Assembly: GCA_910579465.1 (NCBI GenBank)
Contig: CAJTUB010000004.1
Span: forward strand, 436-64,435
From: an uncultured Lachnospiraceae bacterium
GTDB lineage: Bacteria; Bacillota; Clostridia; Lachnospirales; Lachnospiraceae
Direction of reading: 5' to 3'
DNA length: 64,000 nucleotides
Position numbers and translations under genes: made by a program. This document shows, piece after piece, positions 25,290 through 34,451 of this stretch. The notes beneath the pieces are model-generated. The model was not told where the DNA came from. It was given only the letters and a program-made list of their open reading frames with translations, and searched no databases. Positions within the stretch are counted from its first letter, which is position 1, and the number at the start of each line of letters is the position of its first letter.

Positions 25290-25493
25290 ATGGAAGAGGA
25301 GAAAAAAGAAGGAATCCGCGATGATATGCCGATAGGCTTCGGGCTGTCCCTTGCGGCAAATACGAAGGCAATGAACTGCTTTGCAGGGATGAATGACGAG
25401 GAAAAGCGCGCGGTCATCGAGGCAAGCAGGAACCAGCATAGCAAGGAGGAGATGGAGCGCTTTATCAGCCGTCTGGGAGATAATTTCGAGTAG
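25290..25493 (+). CDS. Small conserved hypothetical protein, 67 residues
   Basis: An AAAGGAGG site lies 6 bp upstream of the ATG. The protein is hydrophilic and helical. It has the pattern GFGLSLAANTKAMNCFAGM followed by DEEKRAVIEASRNQHSKEEM, seen in short uncharacterised proteins of Clostridia. There is no membrane segment. It begins 43 bp after the AraC gene and is probably co-transcribed with it. Confidence 0.75.
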   Translation: MEEEKKEGIRDDMPIGFGLSLAANTKAMNCFAGMNDEEKRAVIEASRNQHSKEEMERFISRLGDNFE

Positions 25494-25643
25494 AAAATAG
25501 AAACAAAAATGTAAAAAAATGAAGCTATGGAAGAAAAGAACAGGACGACTTAAAATGACGCAGAATATGCAAAGTACAGGCAAATGGTAAGGAATATAAT
25601 AAAATGAACAAAAGAACAAAATATAAATATTTGCAGATTTTGC

Positions 25644-25672
25644 TTGCAGTCCGGGAAAAATCGAGGTATAGT
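25644..25672 (+). promoter_or_regulatory. Promoter of the MATE exporter gene
   Basis: TTGCAG (25644-25649) and TATAGT (25667-25672) are 17 bp apart, about 55 bp upstream of ATG 25728. The rest of the 234-bp spacer is AT-rich with no other feature. Confidence 0.7.
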
Positions 25673-25727
25673 AGGGGAAACAGAGTCGCGTTCCGAGGAA
25701 GGCGAAAAGGTCTGGAGGAGTTTACCA

Positions 25728-27122
25728 ATGAAGCATGGAACGAAGCATGGAACGATGGAAATCAATGAAAAGACCCCGATGATTCTTCTGGCGGGTCCGA
25801 TTTTTGCGGAGATGTTGCTCAACATTCTGCTGAATAACGTGGATACCATTATGATCAGCCGCTATTCTGAGAATGCGGTCGGCGCCGTAGGCAATGCAAA
25901 CCAGATGATGAGTCTGTTTATCATTATGTTCGGGGTGATAGCCGGGGCAACCGGCGTAGTGGTGGCGCAGTATCTCGGGGCAAAGGAGACCGGGGACATG
26001 AACCGGATTTATACGCTGTCGTTTTCGTTTAATCTGGTGTTCGGGCTGCTTGTGAGCCTGTTTGTATTTTTCTGCTGCGGGAGCCTGATGGACTTTCTGA
26101 AGGTGGATGCGCTCCAGAGAGAGGACGCGGTAACCTATATGAGAATCGTCGGCGGGCTTTTGTTTTTGCAGGCGGCATATAACGTCATGGTGCAGATTCT
26201 GCGCTGTCATGGCTATACAAGGGTGGGAATGTACATTTCGCTTATGGTGAACCTTGTGAATATCGTGGGAAACTATATTTTCCTGTACGGCCCGTTAAAG
26301 CATCTGGAGCTCGGGGTCGCGGGCGTGGCGATTTCCACGGTGACGGCGAGGGTGCTTGCCCTGACCGTTTCCGTCGTCATATTTTACCGCTACCGGATCG
26401 GGCGGATGTCCCTCCGGCTGCTGCGTCCGTTCCCGAAGGAGATTTTAGTGCGTCTCTTAAAAATCGGGATTCCGTCGGCAGGGGAAAATGTCGCGTATTC
26501 GTTTTACCAGCTTATCCTTTTGTCCTTTATCAATCCGATGGGAGCAATGGCGGTAAACGCAAAGGTGTACTGTACGACGCTGATGTCGTTTTCCGTTGTG
26601 TTTTCCAATGCGCTTGCACAGGCGACGCAGATTGTGACAGGCCATCTGGTCGGCGCCGGACGGGAGGAGGCGGCGGACTGGCGGGTTATGAAGACGCTGC
26701 GCACCTCCCTTCCCGTGGCGGTCAGCATTGCGGCGTTAAACTGCCTGCTCTGTCCGTTTACCCTGAAGCTGTTCACGGATAACACGGAGGTTGTGCCTCT
26801 GGTACAGCAGACACTTGCCGTCGTGGTTGTCATGGAAATCGGAAGAACGATGAATCTGGTGCTGATAAGCAGTATGAAGGCGGCAGGCGACGTCCTGTTC
26901 CCGGTGTTAATGGGGCTGGTTTCCATGTGGGGAATCGGAATCGGGGTAGGCTATGGCTGCGGGGTATGGCTTTCCCTCGGAATGACGGGCGTCTTTCTCG
27001 GAACGACGGCAGACGAGTGTGCGCGCGCAGTGGTAGCGTTTATCCGCTGGCGGCGCGGGGCATGGAAGGGAAAGGCGGTCGTGAGGGCGGCAAAGTCCCA
27101 GGAAATCCAGGCAGGCAATTGA
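25728..27122 (+). CDS. MATE family efflux transporter
   Basis: This 464-residue membrane protein has about twelve transmembrane helices in two halves. Each half begins with the family pattern: LLAGPIFAEMLLNILLNNVDTIM for the first, and LLKIGIPSAGENVAYSFYQLIL for the second. MATE proteins export drugs or metabolites using Na+ or H+; the substrate cannot be inferred. The ATG at 25728 has GGAGGAG with 7-nt spacing. The start region contains a small duplication of ATGAAGCATGGAACG type. It has its own promoter. Confidence 0.9.
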   Translation: MKHGTKHGTMEINEKTPMILLAGPIFAEMLLNILLNNVDTIMISRYSENAVGAVGNANQMMSLFIIMFGVIAGATGVVVAQYLGAKETGDMNRIYTLSFSFNLVFGLLVSLFVFFCCGSLMDFLKVDALQREDAVTYMRIVGGLLFLQAAYNVMVQILRCHGYTRVGMYISLMVNLVNIVGNYIFLYGPLKHLELGVAGVAISTVTARVLALTVSVVIFYRYRIGRMSLRLLRPFPKEILVRLLKIGIPSAGENVAYSFYQLILLSFINPMGAMAVNAKVYCTTLMSFSVVFSNALAQATQIVTGHLVGAGREEAADWRVMKTLRTSLPVAVSIAALNCLLCPFTLKLFTDNTEVVPLVQQTLAVVVVMEIGRTMNLVLISSMKAAGDVLFPVLMGLVSMWGIGIGVGYGCGVWLSLGMTGVFLGTTADECARAVVAFIRWRRGAWKGKAVVRAAKSQEIQAGN

Positions 27123-27168
27123 GCGAAACAGGAACCGGTCAGTACACCAGGTAGGGCAAAAGATATGC

Positions 27169-27197
27169 TTGCCTTTTTGAAAATATTGGTATATAAT
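27169..27197 (+). promoter_or_regulatory. Promoter of the BMP-type ABC transporter operon
   Basis: TTGCCT (27169-27174), a 17-bp spacer and a perfect TATAAT (27192-27197). The -35 box and most of the spacer are identical, over 21 bp (27166-27186), to the promoter at 34843-34863. Confidence 0.85.
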
Positions 27198-27257
27198 TTT
27201 TTTGTCCACAGAGGAGAATTGTGACGGGACATTTTTAACATGCAGGAGGAAAATAAT

Positions 27258-28553
27258 ATGAAAAAGCTGGTTAGCCTGCTTCTTGTCTTTACAATGGTAT
27301 TGGCATTCGGAGCATGCGGCAAAACAAAGGCAGACGGAGATTTTAAGATTGGCGTGATTTTAATCGGGGATGATACTGAAGGGTACACCGCTGCGCACAT
27401 GAACGGCATTAAGGCAGCGGCAAAGTCGCTCGGTGTTGCAGAGGGCAATATCATCTGGAAGTATAAGGTAACAGAGAATTCCAAGTGTTATGACGCGGCA
27501 GCCGACCTGGTCGCTTCCGGCTGTAAGTTGATTTTTTCCAACAGCTACGGGCATCAGACCTTTATGGTACAGGCAGCAGAGGAGTTTTCCGATGTGACGT
27601 TTGTTTCCATGACCGGTGATTTCGCGGCAATCTGCGGAAGCAAGAACTTAAAGAACGCGTTTACGAAGGTATATGAGTCCCGCTATGTTTCCGGTGTGGT
27701 TGCAGGACTGAAATTAAAGGAGCTGACAGAGAGCGGTACGCTGACTGCGGCAACACAGGCAGGAAGCTTTGATGCGGACGGCAATATCAAGGTCGGTTAT
27801 GTCGGCGCGTTTAATTATGCAGAGGTAGTGTCCGGCTATACGGCATTTTATCTTGGAATCAAGAGCATTATGCCGAATGTCGTGATGGAAGTAAAGTACA
27901 CCAATTCCTGGTTTGATATCGACAAAGAGGCTGCAGCTGCAGAGGCATTGATTGCAAGCGGCTGCGTTATCATCGGTCAGCATGCGGACTCCACCGGAGC
28001 TCCGGCAGCAACCGAGAAGCTGTTAAACAGCGGAAAAATCTGCTATTCGGTCGGCTATAATGTGGACATGCTTGAGACGGCTCCGAACGCGGCGCTTACC
28101 TCTGCAACCAATACCTGGTCCGCTTATTATACCGAGGCAATCAAGAACGCAATGGACGGCAAGGAGATTGCAGTAGACTGGGCAGAGGGCTATGCAAAGG
28201 ACGCTGTTGCAATTACGAAGTTAGGAAGTTCCTGTGCAGAGGGCACAGCGGACTATGTAGCCGGTGTAGAGGCAAAATTAAAGGCCGGTACGCTTAAGGT
28301 ATTTGATACAGATAAGTTTACGGTAAGCGCAAAGCAGAATACCTGTACGGTAGAGACCGATGCGGCCGGTAAGGTTACGAGCTGTAAGGTAGACCTGTCC
28401 TTTATGGATTATTCCACGATGACTCCGATTTACGAGGGGGAGACGGTGGAGTGCATTAAGGACGGCGCCTTTGAGGAGTCCTCGTTCCGCAGCGCACCGT
28501 ATTTCTCTATCCGTATCGACGGGATTGTCGAGAATACGGTTCCGGTAGAGTAA
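27258..28553 (+). CDS. BMP-family ABC transporter substrate-binding lipoprotein
   Basis: This 431-residue lipoprotein has signal peptide MKKLVSLLLVFTMVLAFGAC with the lipidated Cys at position 20. The mature part is a PnrA/BmpA-type periplasmic-binding fold with DFKIGVILIGDDTEGYTAAH, IIGQHADSTGAPAATE and CYSVGYNVDM motifs. The family mostly binds purine nucleosides. AGGAGG precedes ATG 27258. It heads an operon with one ATPase and two permease genes. A hairpin after it probably lowers expression of the downstream genes relative to this abundant binding protein. Confidence 0.92.
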   Translation: MKKLVSLLLVFTMVLAFGACGKTKADGDFKIGVILIGDDTEGYTAAHMNGIKAAAKSLGVAEGNIIWKYKVTENSKCYDAAADLVASGCKLIFSNSYGHQTFMVQAAEEFSDVTFVSMTGDFAAICGSKNLKNAFTKVYESRYVSGVVAGLKLKELTESGTLTAATQAGSFDADGNIKVGYVGAFNYAEVVSGYTAFYLGIKSIMPNVVMEVKYTNSWFDIDKEAAAAEALIASGCVIIGQHADSTGAPAATEKLLNSGKICYSVGYNVDMLETAPNAALTSATNTWSAYYTEAIKNAMDGKEIAVDWAEGYAKDAVAITKLGSSCAEGTADYVAGVEAKLKAGTLKVFDTDKFTVSAKQNTCTVETDAAGKVTSCKVDLSFMDYSTMTPIYEGETVECIKDGAFEESSFRSAPYFSIRIDGIVENTVPVE

Positions 28554-28616
28554 CCGTTCCACGGAGTTCATTCTGAAAGCTTTATATCATGTCCGGCTCC
28601 GGCCGGCTTCTGAAGA

Positions 28617-28655
28617 GGCTGCCGCACGAAGCACGCGCGCTTTGTGCGGCGGCCT
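28617..28655 (+). terminator. Hairpin between the binding-protein and ATPase genes
   Basis: GGCTGCCGCACGAAG pairs with CTTTGTGCGGCGGCC and is followed by TTT. It belongs to the same hairpin type found at 17.1, 42.7, 56.6 and 58.5 kb, and is likely a leaky terminator or 3' mRNA stabiliser within the operon. Confidence 0.7.
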
Positions 28656-28689
28656 TTCAGATTACTACGGGAAAGGAGGTATCTCATAG

Positions 28690-30231
28690 GTGGAATGTGC
28701 AGTGCGGTTTCAAAACATAACAAAAACCTTCGGCACGGTGACGGCAAACAAGGACGTGTCGATGGAGGTTTACCGCGGGGAAATCCTGTCCGTGCTCGGT
28801 GAGAACGGAAGCGGGAAAACGACGTTAATGAATATGTTAGCCGGAATCTATTATCAGGATGAAGGGCAGATTTTCGTAAACGGAGAGGCAGTCGAAATCC
28901 GTTCGCCCAAGGATGCGTTTGCGCTCGGAATCGGTATGGTGCATCAGCATTTCAAGCTGGTGGACGTGTTTACGGCAGCGGAAAATATCGCACTCGGACT
29001 GGATCAGCCGGGGCGTTTTGATTTAAAGAAGGTAAAGGCGCGGGCAAAGGAAATCTGCGACAGGTATCATTTTGAACTGAACCTGGACCAGAAGGTTTAT
29101 ACGATGAGCGTGTCCCAGAAGCAGACGCTGGAGATTGTCAAGGTGCTGTACCGCGAGGTGGATATCCTGATTCTGGACGAGCCTACCGCGGTGCTGACGC
29201 CGCAGGAGACGGAAAAGCTGTTTGACGTAATCCGGAATATGCAGAAGGACGGCAAGGCGGTCATTATTATTACCCATAAGCTGCAGGAGGTGCTCTCAGT
29301 CTCCGACCGTGTGGCGATTCTCAGGAAAGGGGAGTATGTCGGCGCGGTGCCGACCGCGGAGGCGGATGTCCAGTCGCTGACGGAGATGATGGTAGGGAAA
29401 AAGGTCGCCCTGAACATCGAGCGGCCGGAGCCGAGGAACCGGAAGAAGCGTCTTATGGTAAAGAATCTTACCGTGGTGAATGCAGACGGCGTCAAGGTGC
29501 TGGATTCGGTTTCCTTTGATGCCTTTGACGGTGAAATCCTCGGAATCGCGGGCGTTTCCGGCAACGGGCAGAAGGAGCTTTTAGAGGCAATCGCGGGATT
29601 GCAGACGGCAGAGTCCGGAAGCAGCGTACAGTTTTTTGCCCCGTTTCATATGGACAGCGTGGAGCTGCTTGGAAAGTCGCCGAAGGCAATCCGCGAGGCA
29701 GGCGTGCATCTTTCCTTTGTGCCGGAGGACCGTCTTGGCATGGGACTGGTCGGCTCGATGGATATGACCGGGAATATGATGTTAAAAAGCTATGAGAAGG
29801 GAAAGTCCTTCCTGCTTGACCGGAACGCGCCGAGGAAGCTTGCGGAGCGCGTCATGGAAAGGCTCCAGGTAGTGACGCCGGGGATTTCCACGCCGGTGTC
29901 CAGGCTTTCGGGCGGAAACGTGCAGAAGGTGCTGGTAGGACGGGAGATTGCGGAATCGCCGGTTGTCCTGATGACTGCCTACGCGGTGCGGGGGCTTGAT
30001 ATCAATACCTCTTATACGATTTATGAGCTTTTAAACGAGCAGAAGAGGAAAGGGGTTGCCGTTATCTACGTCGGCGAGGACCTGGACGTGCTGCTGGCGC
30101 TCTGCGACAGGATTCTGGTGCTTTGCGGCGGGCGTGTGACCGGGCTGGCGGACGGGCGGACGGCAACAAAGGAGGAAATTGGCAGGCTGATGACAACGAC
30201 CGCCGTTTCAGGAGGTGACGGGAATGAGTAA
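28690..30231 (+). CDS. Nucleoside-type ABC transporter ATP-binding protein
   Basis: This 513-residue protein has two ABC domains, the layout of the sugar/nucleoside uptake family (YufO/NupO, RbsA). The first Walker A is GENGSGKTT, with Walker B ILILDEPTAVL. The second half has the altered P-loop GVSGNGQKEL usual for this family, a signature LSGGNVQKVLVGRE, and a Walker B region VVLMTAYAVRGLDI lacking the usual acidic pattern. The second site is therefore probably non-hydrolytic. Start GTG 28690 has GGAGG 10 nt upstream. The 3' end overlaps the first permease by 8 bp. Confidence 0.9.
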   Translation: MECAVRFQNITKTFGTVTANKDVSMEVYRGEILSVLGENGSGKTTLMNMLAGIYYQDEGQIFVNGEAVEIRSPKDAFALGIGMVHQHFKLVDVFTAAENIALGLDQPGRFDLKKVKARAKEICDRYHFELNLDQKVYTMSVSQKQTLEIVKVLYREVDILILDEPTAVLTPQETEKLFDVIRNMQKDGKAVIIITHKLQEVLSVSDRVAILRKGEYVGAVPTAEADVQSLTEMMVGKKVALNIERPEPRNRKKRLMVKNLTVVNADGVKVLDSVSFDAFDGEILGIAGVSGNGQKELLEAIAGLQTAESGSSVQFFAPFHMDSVELLGKSPKAIREAGVHLSFVPEDRLGMGLVGSMDMTGNMMLKSYEKGKSFLLDRNAPRKLAERVMERLQVVTPGISTPVSRLSGGNVQKVLVGREIAESPVVLMTAYAVRGLDINTSYTIYELLNEQKRKGVAVIYVGEDLDVLLALCDRILVLCGGRVTGLADGRTATKEEIGRLMTTTAVSGGDGNE

Positions 30232-31333
30232 GCAAATGACGGTGCAGGAGCCGTTCCTGCGGATTGCAAAGCGGGATGCCGTAAGGTGGAGGACGAAGGT
30301 ACTCACCGTGGCAGCTGCCATTCTTGCGGCGCTGGTGGTGGACGCGGTATTTATCTTTTTCGTAACCGGCCTGAATCCGCTTTCCGTATACGGCGTTATG
30401 TTCAAGGGAACCTTCGGGAACGGGATGCGTCTGTCATGGGCGGTCAGGGATCTGGCAAGCCTTCTTCTGGTAGGCATCGCGCTGGCGCCGGTATTTAAGA
30501 TGAGGTTCTGGAACATCGGCGCGGAGGGGCAGATTCTGATGGGCGGTCTAGCAACCGCGCTTGTGATGGTATATGTCGGCGACAGGGTGCCGACGGCGCT
30601 TTTGTTTCTTATCATGTTTCTGGCGAGTGTGCTTTCCGGCGCCTTATGGGCGTTTCTTCCGGGGTTTTTCAAGGCGCACTGGAAAACGAACGAGACCCTG
30701 TTTACGCTGATGATGAACTATGTCGCGACGAGTATCGTCGCCTGTGCCACGAATATCCTGCGCGGCCGTGCCTCCAGTCTCGGAAAGCTGAACATGAAGA
30801 CGAAGGCAGGGTGGTTCCCGGAGTTTTTAGGGCAGCGCTATAACATTAACATACTGGTGGTGCTCGTTCTCACCTTTGCGATGTTCTTTTACTTAAGGTA
30901 CACGAAGCAGGGCTATGAAATCAGCGTGGTCGGCGAGTCGGAGAATACTGCCCGGTATGCGGGAATCAATGTAAAGAAGGTCATTATCCGGACCGTGATG
31001 CTCTCCGGCGCTATCTGCGGGCTCTGCGGCTTTCTGCTTGTTGCGGGAAGGGACCAGACTATTTCGGTTTCGACCGGCGGCGGGCGCGGCTTTACCGCAA
31101 TTATTGTAGCATGGCTTGCGAAGTTTAATACCTTTATCATGGCGCTCATCTCCTTTTTGCTTATCTTTCTGGAGATGGGAGCGGGAGAAATCTCGTCGGC
31201 ATTCGGCTTAAACGATTATGTGGCGGATATTATTTCCGGCGTCATTTTGTTCTTTATTCTGGGCAGTGAGTTTTTTGTAAACTATAAACTGATTTTCCGT
31301 AAGAGGAAGGCAAAGGAGGTGCAGAAGAAATGA
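30224..31333 (+). CDS. Nucleoside-type ABC transporter permease, subunit 1
   Basis: This 369-residue integral membrane protein belongs to the BPD_transp_2 family (YufP/NupP-like). It has about eight to nine helices and the conserved FWNIGAEGQILMGGLATA and SGAICGLCGFLLVAGRDQ segments. ATG 30224 overlaps the ATPase stop codon and follows GGAGG by 8 nt. It should pair with the second permease to form the channel for the BMP binding protein. Confidence 0.9.
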   Translation: MSKQMTVQEPFLRIAKRDAVRWRTKVLTVAAAILAALVVDAVFIFFVTGLNPLSVYGVMFKGTFGNGMRLSWAVRDLASLLLVGIALAPVFKMRFWNIGAEGQILMGGLATALVMVYVGDRVPTALLFLIMFLASVLSGALWAFLPGFFKAHWKTNETLFTLMMNYVATSIVACATNILRGRASSLGKLNMKTKAGWFPEFLGQRYNINILVVLVLTFAMFFYLRYTKQGYEISVVGESENTARYAGINVKKVIIRTVMLSGAICGLCGFLLVAGRDQTISVSTGGGRGFTAIIVAWLAKFNTFIMALISFLLIFLEMGAGEISSAFGLNDYVADIISGVILFFILGSEFFVNYKLIFRKRKAKEVQKK

Positions 31334-32322
31334 ACGTATTAGTTTCCTGGGTGCTCCGTGCCGTCGCGTTTGGTACGATTATTATGTATGGCGCAATGGG
31401 AGAGACCGTGACGGAAAAGTCGGGCAATCTGAACCTCGGCGTGCCGGGCATCATGTACCTCGGCGGGTTTGCAGGCTTTGCCAGTGCGTACTATTATGAG
31501 AAAAATACGGCAAATCCGAACGGGATTATCTGCGTTTTCCTTGCCCTGTTCTGCTGTATTCTGGCGTCGATGGCGGGCGGTCTGATTTTCAGCTTCCTGA
31601 CGATTACGCTCCGGGCGAACCAGAATGTAACGGGACTTGCGCTGACGACCTTCGGGATGGGCGTGGCAAACTTTTTCGGCGTCTTTATTTTAAACGGTGC
31701 AAGCTATACGGCGGCGCCGCTTGCCAATAAGGCATTTTCCGCAAAGCTTCCGTTTCTTTCAAACAGGCTCGGCGCTGCCGGGGAGATGCTGTTTGGCTAC
31801 GGCTTCCTTGTCTATGCGGCGATTGTCCTTGCGGTGATTCTGCATTTTGTCCTGAACAGGACAAAGGCGGGGCTGAATCTGCGTGCCGTCGGCGAGAATC
31901 CGGCAACCGCGGACGCGGCAGGTATTAACGTAACGCGGTACAAATATCTTGCGACCTGCATCGGCGCCGGGATTTCCGGTATCGGCGGGCTGTACTATGT
32001 GCTGGATTACAATCAGGGAATCTGGGCGACCACCGGGCAGATAGAGGCGCTTGGCTGGCTTGCGGTGGCGCTCGTTATTTTTACGACATGGCGGCCGTTA
32101 AATGCCATCTGGGGCGCGTATCTGTTCGGGGTCCTGTACTGGCTGTACCAGTTCCTGCCGACCATGTTAAAGCTTCATCTGCCGGTCTATATGACGGACC
32201 TGATCCAGATGATACCGTATGTCGTGACGATTCTTGTGCTGATTGCGGTCAGCCTCCGCAAGAAGCGGGAAAGCCAGCCGCCGGCAAGCCTCGGCGTGGC
32301 ATATTTCCGGGAGGAGCGGTAA
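31330..32322 (+). CDS. Nucleoside-type ABC transporter permease, subunit 2
   Basis: This 330-residue integral membrane protein is YufQ/NupQ-like. It has the motifs SGNLNLGVPGIMYLGGFAG and RAVGENPATADAAGINVTRYK. Its start overlaps the first permease by 4 bp (ATGA). It completes a standard four-gene nucleoside uptake set. A MITE-like element starts immediately after the stop codon. Confidence 0.9.
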   Translation: MNVLVSWVLRAVAFGTIIMYGAMGETVTEKSGNLNLGVPGIMYLGGFAGFASAYYYEKNTANPNGIICVFLALFCCILASMAGGLIFSFLTITLRANQNVTGLALTTFGMGVANFFGVFILNGASYTAAPLANKAFSAKLPFLSNRLGAAGEMLFGYGFLVYAAIVLAVILHFVLNRTKAGLNLRAVGENPATADAAGINVTRYKYLATCIGAGISGIGGLYYVLDYNQGIWATTGQIEALGWLAVALVIFTTWRPLNAIWGAYLFGVLYWLYQFLPTMLKLHLPVYMTDLIQMIPYVVTILVLIAVSLRKKRESQPPASLGVAYFREER

Positions 32323-32324
32323 TA

Positions 32325-32544
32325 TAATCATGATGTTGGGGTCAAAAGTATTTGACCCCAAATATGATACGGATTGCTCCGTGCTTCGCACTCCCGCAAT
32401 CCTCAAAACACCTCAAATCCGCTCATTTTTCTTCGAAAAATGGCTACTTTTCGGTGTTTTGGGCGGGCCGAAAGGTAAATGCTCCTCTTGCAAGCGAGCT
32501 TGCATCGGATGATTTACCTTTTGACCCTGGTATCATAATAATAG
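32325..32544. mobile_element. MITE-like element of about 220 bp
   Basis: The ends are imperfect inverted repeats of about 26 bp (20 matches): the left end runs TATAATCATGATG into GGGGTCAAAAG, and the right end reads TATTATTATGATA into GGGTCAAAAG on the minus strand. Inside are a GGGGTCAAA/TTTGACCCC hairpin at the left end, an AAAGGTAAAT/ATTTACCTTT pair at 32470-32521, and a nested TGCAAGC/GCTTGCA stem. No open reading frame is present. It fills most of the 352-bp gap before rubrerythrin. No second copy is seen in the window. Confidence 0.6.
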
Positions 32545-32674
32545 AATTTCCGGGGCTTCGCATTTTGCAGGTGATCTGGTGTTCCGAGGACTGCACACGA
32601 TTTGAGTTTTGTATGCGCCTGTTGAAAATGTGGAAGCCCGGGTAATATAATTTATTTAAAAAGGAGAGAAGCTT

Positions 32675-33223
32675 ATGAAAATGAACACAAATCCTTATGC
32701 GGGAACCAGGACGGAGAAGAATCTGGAGGCGGCGTTTGCCGGGGAGTCCCAGGCAAGAAACAAGTATACATACTTTGCGTCCGTGGCAAAGAAGGAAGGC
32801 TATGAGCAGATGGCGGAGCTGTTCCTGAAAACGGCAGATAATGAGAAGGAACACGCGAAGATGTGGTTCAAGGAGCTGAAGGGAATCGGCGATACGGCTG
32901 CGAACCTTGCGGCTGCAGCCGACGGCGAGAATTATGAGTGGACCGATATGTATGAGGACTTTGCCAAGACCGCGGAGGAGGAAGGCTTTACGGAGCTGGC
33001 GGAGAAGTTCCGCATGGTAGGGGCGATTGAGAGAAAGCACGAGGAGCGTTACCGTGCCCTGTTAGAAAATATTAAAACTGCCGCAGTCTTTGAAAAGAGC
33101 GAGGTAAAGGTATGGGAGTGCAGGAACTGCGGACATATCGTAGTCGGGACGAAGGCTCCGGAGGTCTGCCCTGTCTGCGCCCATCCGCAGAGCTATTTTG
33201 AAGTCCGCAGCGAGAATTATTAA
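32675..33223 (+). CDS. rbr: Rubrerythrin
   Basis: This 182-residue cytosolic protein has a ferritin-like diiron domain (about 10-140, with Glu-containing AAFAGESQARNKY, DNEKEHAKMWF and EERYRALLE helices). It is followed by a rubredoxin-like domain with CRNCGH and CPVCAH iron ligands. It reduces hydrogen peroxide in anaerobes. AAGGAGAG is upstream of the start. The MITE-like element ends about 130 bp before it. It is the last gene before spoVAD, at the right edge of the inserted block. Confidence 0.95.
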   Translation: MKMNTNPYAGTRTEKNLEAAFAGESQARNKYTYFASVAKKEGYEQMAELFLKTADNEKEHAKMWFKELKGIGDTAANLAAAADGENYEWTDMYEDFAKTAEEEGFTELAEKFRMVGAIERKHEERYRALLENIKTAAVFEKSEVKVWECRNCGHIVVGTKAPEVCPVCAHPQSYFEVRSENY

Positions 33224-33359
33224 AGAGCGGAGAAAAGCCTTACCTGTGGTTCCTCAGAAAAAGCGATGGAAATGGGATAATTTTTCAGTGAACTGCGCAC
33301 ACTGAATCCGGAAGTAAAAACCTGAGAGAAGAAATTTTGGAAGGAAAGGCGGTAAGGCA

Positions 33360-34451
33360 ATGAGTGCAAAAAGGTGTGTCGGAGCGCAGAGCATCTGTTT
33401 TGCGGAGGATATTTATGTACTGGGACGCGCGGCGGTTGTCGGAAAGAAGGAAGGTAACGGGCCGCTGCGTTCCTTTTTTGATGAAATTGACGAGACGGAT
33501 TTATTCGGCGGGGAAAACTGGAATGATGCGGAGAGCCGTATGATGCAGAAGGCAGCGGCGATGGCAATCAGGAAGGCAGGGCTTACCCCGAAGCAGATAC
33601 GTTTATTGTTTGCGGGGGATTTGCTGGGGCAGCTTCTGGCGAGCTCCTTCGGAGCAGGGGAAATGCCGATTCCGTTCCTTGGCGTATACGGCGCCTGTTC
33701 GACGATGGGAGAGAGCCTGCTGTTAGCATCGATGGCGGTCGGCGGCGGCTTTGCCGACTGTGCCGCAGCAGTAACCTCCAGCCATTTTGCCAGTGCGGAG
33801 AAGGAATTCCGGTTCCCGCTCGGCTATGGGAACCAGCGGCCGCTTGCGGCAACCTGGACCGTGACCGGGAGCGGCGCGCTGGTCGTCGGGGATAAGACAG
33901 CGTTAGAGCGCAGCAGGACACAGGCAGAGGAAAGCGAAAGCGTAAGGAAGGAGCGCGGTGGTGTGCAGGTTGTGATTTCCGGCGGGACCATCGGCAGGGT
34001 GACCGACTACGGCGTAAAGGATAAGGCAAATATGGGGGCCTGTATGGCGCCTGCGGCGGCAGCTGTGGTAGAGGCGCATTTGCAGGATTTCCAAAGAAAG
34101 CCGGAGGATTACGATAAGATTATAACTGGCGACCTCGGCAAAGTAGGCGCGGAGATTTTTGCGGACCTTCTCGGGCAGAAGGGCTACCGGGTAGAGTCTG
34201 TGCAGGAAGACTGTGGTCTGCTGATTTATGACAATGAGCTGCAGGATACGCATTCGGGCGGCTCGGGCTGCGGGTGCAGTGCGGTGACCTTAGCCGGGTA
34301 TCTTCTGGATAAGCTTTATGAAGGCGAATTTCAGAGGATTTTGTTTGTACCGACGGGCGCACTGCTTTCACCGGTCAGTGCCAATGAAGGAAGCACGATT
34401 CCGGGAATTGCACATGCGGTTGTTCTGGAACGCAAGAAGGGAGGAAATTAG
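33360..34451 (+). CDS. spoVAD: Stage V sporulation protein AD
   Basis: This 363-residue protein has a thiolase-like fold and matches SpoVAD. Motifs include FLGVYGACSTMGESLLLASM, the DPA-binding-region pattern SSHFASAEKEFRFPLGYGNQ, and a closing HSGGSGCGCSAVTLAGYL. SpoVAD binds dipicolinic acid at the outer face of the spore inner membrane. It is separated from spoVAC by 16.3 kb but keeps spoVAE directly behind it. The AAAGGCGGT site precedes ATG 33360. No confident sigma-G promoter was seen in the 136-bp gap after rubrerythrin. Confidence 0.95.
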   Translation: MSAKRCVGAQSICFAEDIYVLGRAAVVGKKEGNGPLRSFFDEIDETDLFGGENWNDAESRMMQKAAAMAIRKAGLTPKQIRLLFAGDLLGQLLASSFGAGEMPIPFLGVYGACSTMGESLLLASMAVGGGFADCAAAVTSSHFASAEKEFRFPLGYGNQRPLAATWTVTGSGALVVGDKTALERSRTQAEESESVRKERGGVQVVISGGTIGRVTDYGVKDKANMGACMAPAAAAVVEAHLQDFQRKPEDYDKIITGDLGKVGAEIFADLLGQKGYRVESVQEDCGLLIYDNELQDTHSGGSGCGCSAVTLAGYLLDKLYEGEFQRILFVPTGALLSPVSANEGSTIPGIAHAVVLERKKGGN

